Shown here: positions 1 through 7,014 of the stretch, piece after piece | Numbering within the stretch: position 1 is the first letter of the stretch | How the letters are laid out: each line of letters opens with the position of its first letter | Source of the DNA: Microbacterium sp. W4I20 | Lineage (GTDB): Bacteria; Actinomycetota; Actinomycetes; Actinomycetales; Microbacteriaceae | Direction of reading: 5' to 3' | NCBI RefSeq assembly: GCF_030816505.1 | Contig: NZ_JAUSYB010000001.1 | Coordinates: forward strand, 434,001 to 498,000 | DNA length: 64,000 nt | Translations under genes and position numbers: made by a program | Notes under the pieces: model-generated | The model's database searches: none | What the model saw: the letters and a program-made list of their open reading frames with translations, nothing else | Told to the model about the DNA's origin: nothing

Positions 1-331
1 CGAGGTCACTCGCCGAGGCGCCGCCGGCCTGCTGACGCTGCTCGAGGGCGTGCACCTTGAAGGCGATGTCGTCGAACTTGCGCACGAAGTAGGCGAGGGC
101 CTCGTCGGGGGTTCCGTCGGGGTACTGGCCGACGACGCGCCAGGCATCGCCCTCGCGAACCTCGACGGTGCCGTCCTCCGACACTCGACCCCACTCCGCG
201 GAGGAGTCGGAGGATGCCGGCGCCGGGGTCACCGGCGCCACGGCGGCCGGATTCGGCACCTTTCGGGGCAGGGGCTTGGCGGGGGGTGCGGGAACGGGCG
301 GAGTCGGCTTCGACGGCTCGGTGGCAGACAC
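1..331 (-). CDS. DUF349 domain-containing protein, N-terminal part
   Basis: Only the first 110 codons are inside the window; the gene runs off the left edge. The start is the GTG read leftward from 331, chosen because a clear AAGGAG ribosome binding site lies six bases upstream (338-343). The visible part has a proline/alanine-rich, probably disordered head of about 45 residues. It then shows the conserved block with WGRVSEDGTVEVREGD, GQYPDGTPDEALAYFVRKFD and a following glutamine-rich helix, which I know from the N-terminus of actinobacterial DUF349 proteins. The DUF349 repeats themselves are outside the window. The molecular role is unknown. It is divergent from nirB and probably unrelated to nitrite metabolism. 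Confidence 0.78.
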   Translation of the reverse strand, partial: MSATEPSKPTPPVPAPPAKPLPRKVPNPAAVAPVTPAPASSDSSAEWGRVSEDGTVEVREGDAWRVVGQYPDGTPDEALAYFVRKFDDIAFKVHALEQRQQAGGASASDL

Positions 332-433
332 GTGATTCTCCTTGCGCGGTCGGGCCGCGGGAGGCGGAAAGGACGAGGCTCAGCCTAGTACGCCGCGGCA
401 CTCGTGATGAGGCCGCCGAGTTCTCACATCGCC

Positions 434-510
434 GTTACCGTTCTGTGAGCAGATCGTTCGACGGACGAAACACAGTCCTGCACATCCGGGAAACACCGCG
501 CTCCTATCGT
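434..510 (+). promoter_or_regulatory. Candidate nitrogen-responsive operator and promoter of the nirBD operon
   Basis: The 215-base gap between the DUF349 gene and nirB holds GTTAC (434-438), GTGAG (445-449) six bases later, GAAAC (467-471) 17 bases after that, and a second GAAAC (490-494). Half-sites of the GTnAC/GAAAC type with 6-base spacers are the known pattern for GlnR in actinobacteria. TATCGT (505-510) is a possible -10 box, giving a leader of about 30 bases. The half-sites are seen directly; binding by GlnR or by the regulator at the end of this operon is inference. Confidence 0.45.
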
Positions 511-546
511 CGCCAGCACGACAGTCCCCCGGTCGACAGGAGCCCC

Positions 547-3126
547 ATGTACGACACCTCATCCACGCCGCACGAGATCCTGGTCGTCGGAGCGGGGATG
601 GTGGCGCATCGGTTCGTGGAGAGTCTGCTCAGTCGCGCGGATGCCGAGGTACGCGTGACTGTGATCGGCGACGAGGGCCGCGGTCCCTACGACCGCGTCG
701 GACTGACGAGCTTCTTCGCCGGCGCGTCGCCCGACGACCTGGAACTCGACCGCACGGTGTTCGCCGATGCGCGCGTGCGACTGATCTCCGACGACCGGGT
801 GCTGCGCATCGACCGTGCCGGGCGTGCGGTGCGGACCCGTTCACGGCGCACCTACGGCTACGACACCCTCGTGCTCGCGACGGGTTCGTTTGCGGCGAGG
901 GTCGCCGTCGATGGCGCGGATCTACCCGGATGCTTCGTGTACCGCACGCTCGATGACGTCGCGGCGCTGCGGGAGTTCGTGTCTGCGCGCTCGGCGGCGC
1001 TCGGACGTCCGCTGCGCGGCGCGGTGATCGGCGGCGGGCTGCTGGGCCTCGAAGCGGCGGGGGCGCTGCAGGGGATGGAGGTCGACACCACTGTCGTGCA
1101 GTACTCGGACAGGCTGATGTCGGCGCAGCTCGATCAGGCCGGAGGCGGGATGCTGAAGCGCCTGCTCGAGGCGCGCGGCATCACCGTGCGCACGCAGGCC
1201 CGGACCACCCGGCTCGACCCGGACGAGTCGGGAGCGGTGACCGCCCTCGAGTTCCAGGACGGCTCCTTCCAGCGTGCCGATGTCGTGGTGTTCACCGTCG
1301 GCGTGCGCCCGCGCGACGAGCTCGCGCGCAATGCGGATCTGGACGTGCACCCGCGCGGCGGCGTGCTCATCGACGAACGGTGCTCCACGTCAGACCCGGA
1401 CATCCTCGCGATCGGCGAGGTCGCGAACTTCGACGACCGCTGTGTCGGGCTGGTCGCACCCGGCTATGCCATGGCCGAGGTCGCGGCGACCCGTCTGCTC
1501 GGGGGTGAAGCGAGCTTCCCGGGCTACGACGAGTCCGCCAAGCTGAAGCTGTCCGGCGTCGACGTCGCGAGCTTCGGCGACGCTCTGGCCCGCACGCCCG
1601 ATGCGCTCGACGTGGTCTATGCCGACCCGGTCGCGGGTGTCTACAAGAAGCTCGTGCTCTCCGACGACGCGCAGACGCTGCTCGGCGGCATCCTGATCGG
1701 CGACGCGAGCGCGTACGGCGCGCTCCGGCCGATGGTGGGTGCAAGGCTCGGCGCCGATCCTGCCGCGTATCTGCTTCCGGAGGGCGGTGTCGAGGCGCCC
1801 GGGGGAGAGCTGCCTGATGCGGCCGTCGTGTGCTCGTGCTCGAACGTGTCGGCCGGTCGGATCCGTCAGGCCGTGCACGACGAGGGCTGCCGGGACGCCG
1901 CCGCCGTCAAGGGCTGCACGAAGGCCGGCGCGACCTGCGGCTCCTGTGTGCTGATGGTCAAGAAGGTCGTCGGTCAGGAGCTCACGAAGCTCGGCCAGAC
2001 CGTGTCGAACGCGCTGTGCGAGCACTTCGACATGTCGCGCAGGCAGCTCTTCGACGCCGTGCGCGTCGCGGAGCTGTCGACTTTCAGCTCGATCGTCGAG
2101 CGCTTCGGACGCGGACGCGGCTGCGACATCTGCAAGCCGGCGATCGCCAGCATCCTGTCGAGCCTGGTGGGCGCGCACGTCCTCGACGGTGAGAACGCCG
2201 CGCTGCAGGACACCAACGACCACGTGATGGCGAACATGCAGAAGGACGGCACCTATTCGGTGGTGCCGCGGATGCCGGGCGGCGAGGTGACGCCGGACGG
2301 ACTACTGGCCATCGGGCAGATCGCGAAGGACTTCGCGCTGTACACGAAGATCACCGGCGGGCAGCGGATCGACATGTTCGGCGCCCGGCTCGAGCAGCTG
2401 CCGCTGATCTGGGAGCGACTCGTCGACGCCGGCTTCGAGTCGGGCCATGCCTATGGCAAGTCCCTGCGGACCGTGAAGTCGTGCGTGGGCTCGACCTGGT
2501 GCCGCTTCGGCGTGCTCGACGCGGTGGGCATGGCGGTGCAGCTCGAGCTGCGCTACCGGGGGCTGCGGGCCCCGCACAAGCTGAAACTCGGCGTCTCGGG
2601 GTGTGCCCGCGAGTGCGCGGAGGCCCGCGGGAAGGATGTCGGCGTGATCGCGACGGAGACGGGCTGGAACATGTACGTCGGCGGCAACGGCGGCTTCACC
2701 CCGCGGCATGCGCAGCTCTTCGCGTCGAATCTGGACGACGAGGGGCTGATCCGGGCGATCGACCGCTTCTTCATGTATTACATCCGCACGGCCGACCGTC
2801 TGCAGCGCACGGCTCCCTGGTGCGAGGAGATCGAGGGCGGCCTCGACGGGTTGCGCGGGGTGATCTTCGACGACACCCTCGGCATCTGCGATGACCTTGA
2901 CGCCGCCATGGCGCAGCACGTGGAACGGTACGAGGACGAGTGGGCCGCGACCCTGCGGGATCCGCAGAAGCTCGAGCGTTTCCGGTCCTTCGTCAACGCG
3001 GCGGACACTCCGGATCCCTCGCTCGCGTACGTCGCCGAGCGGGGACAGATCCGACCGGCCACCCCCGAGGAGCGGCGCTCCGGCGGAGTGCTCATCGCCG
3101 GCACGGCGCTGGAGGTGCGGCGATGA
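547..3126 (+). CDS. nirB: Assimilatory nitrite reductase [NAD(P)H], large subunit
   Basis: An 859-residue cytoplasmic flavo-iron-sulfur siroheme enzyme that reduces nitrite to ammonium with NAD(P)H. The open frame extends further upstream, but the ATG at 547 is preferred: an AGGAG lies just before it and the protein begins directly with the FAD-binding strand (VVGAGMVAHR, about residue 14). Domains in order: FAD/NAD(P) oxidoreductase with a second dinucleotide fold (IGGGLLGLEAAG, near 160); BFD-like [2Fe-2S] domain (CSCSN...GC...CGSC, about 428-475) followed by a second Cys-pair region (GCDICKPAI); ferredoxin-like half domain; and the siroheme/[4Fe-4S] domain with SCVGSTWCR (near 643) and SGCARECAE (near 683). 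Length is normal for the family. Its stop overlaps nirD by ATGA. Confidence 0.97.
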   Translation: MYDTSSTPHEILVVGAGMVAHRFVESLLSRADAEVRVTVIGDEGRGPYDRVGLTSFFAGASPDDLELDRTVFADARVRLISDDRVLRIDRAGRAVRTRSRRTYGYDTLVLATGSFAARVAVDGADLPGCFVYRTLDDVAALREFVSARSAALGRPLRGAVIGGGLLGLEAAGALQGMEVDTTVVQYSDRLMSAQLDQAGGGMLKRLLEARGITVRTQARTTRLDPDESGAVTALEFQDGSFQRADVVVFTVGVRPRDELARNADLDVHPRGGVLIDERCSTSDPDILAIGEVANFDDRCVGLVAPGYAMAEVAATRLLGGEASFPGYDESAKLKLSGVDVASFGDALARTPDALDVVYADPVAGVYKKLVLSDDAQTLLGGILIGDASAYGALRPMVGARLGADPAAYLLPEGGVEAPGGELPDAAVVCSCSNVSAGRIRQAVHDEGCRDAAAVKGCTKAGATCGSCVLMVKKVVGQELTKLGQTVSNALCEHFDMSRRQLFDAVRVAELSTFSSIVERFGRGRGCDICKPAIASILSSLVGAHVLDGENAALQDTNDHVMANMQKDGTYSVVPRMPGGEVTPDGLLAIGQIAKDFALYTKITGGQRIDMFGARLEQLPLIWERLVDAGFESGHAYGKSLRTVKSCVGSTWCRFGVLDAVGMAVQLELRYRGLRAPHKLKLGVSGCARECAEARGKDVGVIATETGWNMYVGGNGGFTPRHAQLFASNLDDEGLIRAIDRFFMYYIRTADRLQRTAPWCEEIEGGLDGLRGVIFDDTLGICDDLDAAMAQHVERYEDEWAATLRDPQKLERFRSFVNAADTPDPSLAYVAERGQIRPATPEERRSGGVLIAGTALEVRR

Positions 3127-3521
3127 GCGGGGCGGTCGCGGAGACGACGCTGGTGCGCGTGTGCGCGGTCACCGACCTCGAGGTCGAGCGCGGTCGGGCC
3201 GCGCTCCTCGATGGCGGGCAGGCGGCGCTCTTCCTGCTCGCGGACGGACACGTGCATGCGGTGTCGAACCTCGACCCCTACAGCGGCGCGAACGTCATCT
3301 CCCGCGGCATCGTCGGGACCAGGGGCGACTCGCCGACCGTCGCTTCGCCCCTGCACAAGCAGGTCTTCGACCTGCGGACCGGTATCTGCCTGGAGACGCA
3401 GGGCAAGCCGGATGCCGCGCTGCGGGTGTGGCCGGTGCACGTGATCGACGGCGACGTCCTCCTCGACGTCGCCGAACCCGCGTCATCACCGGCCGCACTC
3501 TCGACGGAGGCGGGCGCATGA
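3123..3521 (+). CDS. nirD: Nitrite reductase [NAD(P)H], small subunit
   Basis: A 132-residue partner of NirB, translationally coupled to it by an ATGA overlap. The sequence has the Rieske-fold core expected of NirD (LLADGHVHAVSNLDPYSG and ASPLHKQVFDLRTG). It lacks the C-x-H and C-x2-H cluster ligands of true Rieske proteins, as is usual for NirD, so it should not hold an iron-sulfur cluster. It is thought to assist assembly or activity of the NirB catalytic subunit. The C-terminal 20 residues are a low-complexity tail, and the stop overlaps the next gene by four bases. Confidence 0.93.
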   Translation: MSGAVAETTLVRVCAVTDLEVERGRAALLDGGQAALFLLADGHVHAVSNLDPYSGANVISRGIVGTRGDSPTVASPLHKQVFDLRTGICLETQGKPDAALRVWPVHVIDGDVLLDVAEPASSPAALSTEAGA

Positions 3522-4333
3522 GGGCGCTGCTCCGGCGACTGCGCGCTCCGGGCACCACGTTCCGTTCGTCGGCGACGCGGGTCGGACGGGTCGACCTGAT
3601 CGGAGGCGGTCCGGGGCCCGCGGACCTGATGACCCTGCGCGCTCATCGCCTGCTGGCCGAGGCCGACGTCGTCGTGGCCGATCGGCTCGGACCGGCCGAT
3701 GAGGTCCGGGCTCAACTGCGGTCCGGCGTGCTGGTGATCGACGTCGGCAAGCGCCCTGGCCATCACCCTGTTCCGCAGGCGCAGATCAATGCGCTGCTCG
3801 TCGATCATGCGCGCGCGGGGAAGCGGGTCGTGCGTCTGAAGGGCGGTGATCCGTTCGTCCTGGGGCGCGGCGGCGAAGAAGTGCTCGCCTGCGAGGCTGC
3901 GGGCGTGCCGGTCAGCGTGACGCCGGGCGTCAGCTCCGCGATCTCCGTGCCGCAGGCGGCCGGGATCCCCGTGACGCACCGGGGCGTCGCCTCGGCGCTC
4001 CACGTCGTGAACGGCCAGGGTCCCTTCACCGACAGCGCTCTCTCCTCCTTGGCCGATGCGTCCGTCACGACGGTCGTGCTGATGGGGGTCGCCGCGCTGC
4101 CGCGGCTCGTCGGCTCCGCTCTGCGGCACGGTGTGCCTGCCGACCGCCCGGTGGCGATCGTGGAGAACGGGCACACGCCGCAGCAGCGGACGATCCGCAG
4201 CACCCTCGGTGCGGTACTGGCGGACGCGACAGAGGCGGCCGTGGTCAATCCGGCCGTGATCGTGATCGGCGACGTCGCACGGGCCGGGCTCCTGCTCCCG
4301 TCGCCCTCGTCCTTCGCGGAGAGCACTGCGTGA
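3518..4333 (+). CDS. cobA: Uroporphyrinogen-III C-methyltransferase (siroheme branch)
   Basis: A 271-residue SAM-dependent enzyme that methylates uroporphyrinogen III at C2 and C7 to give precorrin-2, the precursor of the siroheme needed by NirB. The start ATG overlaps the nirD stop. Visible signatures are the N-terminal tetrapyrrole methylase glycine loop (LIGGGPGPADLMTLRA, about residue 27), VVRLKGGDPFVLGRGGEE in the middle, and TPGVSSAISVPQAAGIPVTHR. No dehydrogenase/ferrochelatase (CysG N-terminal) domain is attached, so oxidation and iron insertion must come from a gene elsewhere. The position between nirD and the regulator fits cofactor supply for nitrite reductase. Confidence 0.95.
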   Translation: MRALLRRLRAPGTTFRSSATRVGRVDLIGGGPGPADLMTLRAHRLLAEADVVVADRLGPADEVRAQLRSGVLVIDVGKRPGHHPVPQAQINALLVDHARAGKRVVRLKGGDPFVLGRGGEEVLACEAAGVPVSVTPGVSSAISVPQAAGIPVTHRGVASALHVVNGQGPFTDSALSSLADASVTTVVLMGVAALPRLVGSALRHGVPADRPVAIVENGHTPQQRTIRSTLGAVLADATEAAVVNPAVIVIGDVARAGLLLPSPSSFAESTA

Positions 4334-5457
4334 GTTCCCCGACCGTTCTCGAATCCGCTCTCGCCGGCTGCACGATCATCGTGGCAGCCGATCGTCGTTC
4401 GCTCGACCTCGCCACCGCACTCGAGAGACGCGGCGCACAGGTGCAGCGCGCACCCGCATTGAGCATCGTCGCCAATGCGGATGACGCGGAGCTGATGCGT
4501 CGTACGGAGGAACTGATCGCCTCGCCGCCCGACATCGTCGTCGTGACCACGGGCGTCGGGTTCCGCGGCTGGATGGACGCGGCGCACGAGCACGGGCTCG
4601 ACGAGGGCATCGCCGATGCTCTGCGAGGAGCCCACTTCGTCGCGCGAGGTCCGAAGGCTCACGGGGCCATCCAGCAGGCCGGGTTCACGGCCGACTGGGT
4701 GGCCGAGTCGGAGACGTCGACGGAGGTCGGCGAGTACCTCTTGGCCTCCGGCATCGCGGGAAAACGCATCGTCGTGCAGCATCACGGAGCGGGATCGGAC
4801 GGACTCGACGAGCTCCTCGCCGGCGCTGGCGCCGACGTGCTGAGCGTGACGGTGTACCGCTGGGGTCCACCGTCGGATCCCGAGGTCGTGCGTCGTTCCG
4901 CCCTGCACGCCGGTTCCGGTGAGGCCGATGCGGTGCTGTTCACCTCCGCTCCGGGCGCAGCATCCTGGCTCGCCGTCGCCGAGCAGGCCGAGGCGCTCGA
5001 CGACATCCGCCGCCGCGCGGTCACGGGCAGGCTGCTGCTCGCCGCCGTCGGGCCGATCACGGCCGGGCCGCTCCTGGCGGCGGACCTGCCGACGACGATC
5101 GCGGACCGGGGTCGCCTGGGTTCGCTCGCCCGGTGTGTGATCGCGCATTTCGGCGGCGGCCGCGCGCCGTCACTGCTGACGGATGCCGGCATCGTCGAAG
5201 TCCGCAGCGGTGGTGTGCTCATCGACAGCCGCTTCGTCCCGCTGTCGCGCACCTCCGCCGGACTCATCGAGGCGCTGTTCGTCGCGGGCGGACGGGTGCT
5301 GTCCCGCGCCGAGATCGGCCGTCTGCTGCCGGGCGGCGAACGCAACGGTCACGCGGTCGAGGTGGCAGTGGCGAGGCTCCGCGAAGCGCTCTGCGGTGTG
5401 GACCTCGTCCAGACCGTCGTGAAGCGCGGTTACCGCCTCGCGGTCACCGAGTACTGA
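4330..5457 (+). CDS. nnaR: HemD-like domain fused to winged-helix DNA-binding domain (NnaR-type nitrate/nitrite regulator)
   Basis: A 375-residue protein starting with GTG in a GTGA overlap with cobA. Residues 1 to about 260 form a uroporphyrinogen-III synthase (HemD) domain. After a linker, residues about 290-372 form a Trans_reg_C winged helix (GGVLIDSRFVPLSRTS, then VEVAVARLREAL and VKRGYRLAV, typical of the OmpR-type effector domain). In Mycobacterium smegmatis a protein of this architecture, NnaR, acts with GlnR to activate nitrate/nitrite assimilation genes. The operon position fits that role, possibly sensing a tetrapyrrole intermediate. Whether the HemD half is catalytic cannot be told from sequence; a separate hemD may exist elsewhere. 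Confidence 0.85.
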   Translation: MSSPTVLESALAGCTIIVAADRRSLDLATALERRGAQVQRAPALSIVANADDAELMRRTEELIASPPDIVVVTTGVGFRGWMDAAHEHGLDEGIADALRGAHFVARGPKAHGAIQQAGFTADWVAESETSTEVGEYLLASGIAGKRIVVQHHGAGSDGLDELLAGAGADVLSVTVYRWGPPSDPEVVRRSALHAGSGEADAVLFTSAPGAASWLAVAEQAEALDDIRRRAVTGRLLLAAVGPITAGPLLAADLPTTIADRGRLGSLARCVIAHFGGGRAPSLLTDAGIVEVRSGGVLIDSRFVPLSRTSAGLIEALFVAGGRVLSRAEIGRLLPGGERNGHAVEVAVARLREALCGVDLVQTVVKRGYRLAVTEY

Positions 5458-5464
5458 CGCGGAA

Positions 5465-5498
5465 ATGCCCGGCGAGCGAACTCGCCGGGCATCCGCTT
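5465..5498. terminator. Bidirectional intrinsic terminator between nnaR and nirC
   Basis: A perfect 12-base-pair stem (5465-5476 with 5481-5492) around a CGAA tetraloop lies eight bases after the nnaR stop. It is followed on the plus strand by a short T-rich run and read from the other side after the nirC stop. Because the two operons converge here, one hairpin can serve both. Confidence 0.85.
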
Positions 5499-5511
5499 TC
5501 TTCCGGTGGGG

Positions 5512-6414
5512 TCAGCCGACGTTCACCGGCTCGGCCGCACGGTCGGCGAGGACGACGGATGCCGGAGCCTGCGCTGCGGCCGCCGGGGCGGTCTTGGTGC
5601 GCGGCACGCGGACCTTGCGCGTCGCCGTCTTGCCGTAGGTGATGTACAGCGGCAGGGCGACGAACAGGAGGCCACCGACGAGGTTGCCGACGACGGTCGG
5701 GATCTCGTTCCAGATCAGGTAGTCCATGATCGTGAAGTCGGCGCCGAGGAGGAGGCCGGACGGGAACAGGAACATGTTCACGATCGAGTGCTCGAAGCCC
5801 ATGTAGAAGAACAGCATGATGGGCAGCCACATCGCGACGATCTTGCCGACGACGTTGTCCGAGATCATCGCGAGGACGACGCCCGTGGAGACCATCCAGT
5901 TGCAGAGGACGCCGCGGATGAACAGGGTGAGCATCCCGCCCACGCCGTGCTCGGCGTACCCGACGGTGCGACCGTGACCGATCTCGCCGATGGCGTGCCC
6001 GACGGCGCTGGGCTCGGTGCTGAACCCGTAGGTGAAGTAGATCGCCATCAGGACCGCGACAAGGAACGCGCCGCCGAAGTTGCCGAGGAACACCAGGCCC
6101 CAGTTGCGGAACATGCCGCCGAGGGTGGCCCCGGGACGTCGGTCCAGCACGGCGAGCGGCGCCAGCGTGAAGACGCCGGTGAGCAGGTCGTAGCCGAGCA
6201 GGTAGAGGATGACGAAGCCGACCGGGAAGAGGATCGCGCCGAGGAGCGGCTGCCCGGTGTTGGTGGAGACGGTCACCGCGAAGGCCGCGGCGATCGTGAG
6301 CAGGGCTGCCCCCATGAAGGAGCGGATCAGAGTGTCGCGGGTGGACATCTGGATCTTGTAGGCACCGGCATCGACCATGCGGGTGACGAGTTCGGCGGGC
6401 TTGACGTAGGACAC
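5512..6414 (-). CDS. nirC: Formate/nitrite transporter family protein (nitrite channel)
   Basis: A 300-residue integral membrane protein of the FocA/NirC (FNT) family. Six hydrophobic segments are readable, including FMGAALLTIAAAFAVTV, GAILFPVGFVILYLLGYDL, LVFLGNFGGAFLVAVLMAI and the paired half-helix regions (FRNWGLVFLGNFGG, IRGVLCNWMVSTG). The GTG at 6414 is chosen over an ATG 33 bases upstream because GGAGG stands five to six bases before it. It lies opposite nirBD and probably carries nitrite across the membrane. The alanine/proline-rich C-terminal 40 residues are cytoplasmic tail. A candidate nitrogen operator lies 66 bases upstream. Confidence 0.9.
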   Translation of the reverse strand: MSYVKPAELVTRMVDAGAYKIQMSTRDTLIRSFMGAALLTIAAAFAVTVSTNTGQPLLGAILFPVGFVILYLLGYDLLTGVFTLAPLAVLDRRPGATLGGMFRNWGLVFLGNFGGAFLVAVLMAIYFTYGFSTEPSAVGHAIGEIGHGRTVGYAEHGVGGMLTLFIRGVLCNWMVSTGVVLAMISDNVVGKIVAMWLPIMLFFYMGFEHSIVNMFLFPSGLLLGADFTIMDYLIWNEIPTVVGNLVGGLLFVALPLYITYGKTATRKVRVPRTKTAPAAAAQAPASVVLADRAAEPVNVG

Positions 6415-6479
6415 GGGCGACCTCCAGGTGGGGGACTCGGGGAGCATGATGCTCGCTGTGCCCAGAGTCGTCCACGGGA

Positions 6480-6506
6480 GTTTCGGTCAGTCGTGCGCGG
6501 CGTTAC
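6480..6506 (-). promoter_or_regulatory. Candidate nitrogen operator upstream of nirC
   Basis: Read on the minus strand this is GTAAC, 17 bases, GAAAC. The 17-base gap equals two 6-base spacers around a 5-base middle half-site, the GlnR arrangement. The nirB upstream region has a half-site pair with the same 17-base spacing (445-449 to 467-471). The match is seen directly; the bound protein is inference. Confidence 0.42.
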
Positions 6507-6558
6507 AGCTGTGGTGCGAAGCGCTCACATCGCGACCGCACGCGTGTGAGGGGAGCGA

Positions 6559-6888
6559 TCACTCGGCCGGGGTGTCCGATGGGATCGGCGCCGGAGTGGT
6601 CCCCGGTGTCGTGCCGGGGGTGGGCGCAGGCGTCTCCGCGGGCGGCGTCGTCGGCTCGACCGTCGGGGTCGGCGTGGGCGTCGGTTCCGGGGCGGTGACC
6701 TGGGCGTGCACGACCTGGCTGCCGATCGCCGCGATGACGATGAGGGCTCCGACGATCGCCGCGACCGCGTTGTCCCGCACCCGCCGCCGGATCTGACTCT
6801 GGTGCCAGATCGTCCGTGCGGTGTGCAGACGAGTGCGCTCGGCCTGAGCGCGCTCCTGCCGTGTGCTCCTGGAACCGCGTGCGGCCAT
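6559..6888 (-). CDS. Small single-pass membrane protein with Pro/Thr-rich tail
   Basis: A 109-residue protein of unknown function. Residues 1-40 are highly basic and helical (RQERAQAERTRLHTARTIW, then RRRVRDNAV), residues about 42-60 form one transmembrane helix (AAIVGALIVIAAIGSQVVHA), and the remaining 45 residues are almost only Pro, Thr, Glu and Ala, expected outside the membrane. The basic head plus RRRVRDN just before the helix resembles, from memory, the membrane stalk of actinobacterial peptidyl-prolyl isomerases, but no isomerase domain follows. A TAGGCT box (minus strand, 6946-6951) is a possible -10 element. The ribosome binding site is weak. Confidence 0.65.
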   Translation of the reverse strand: MAARGSRSTRQERAQAERTRLHTARTIWHQSQIRRRVRDNAVAAIVGALIVIAAIGSQVVHAQVTAPEPTPTPTPTVEPTTPPAETPAPTPGTTPGTTPAPIPSDTPAE

Positions 6889-7002
6889 GCCCTGGGTCTC
6901 CCGTTCCGTGCTGCTGCGCTCATCTGCGCTCGATGTCGCCTGAGAGCCTACCGGGGTGGACGGGGTGCGCTGAGCGTTGCGTCAGTGTCGTGGCCCCGCC
7001 AG

Positions 7003-7008
7003 TAGCCT
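7003..7008 (+). promoter_or_regulatory. Candidate -10 box of rarA (possible leaderless transcript)
   Basis: TAGCCT ends six bases before the rarA ATG. With initiation about seven bases downstream of the box the mRNA would begin at the start codon. No convincing -35 box at standard spacing is visible. Confidence 0.4.
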
Positions 7009-7014
7009 GGAGGG

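Noticed and set aside
214..546. Longer nirB with 111 extra N-terminal residues
   Set aside because: The extension would overlap the divergent DUF349 gene and run through its promoter region; it has no family similarity, while ATG 547 has an AGGAG and gives the normal N-terminus.
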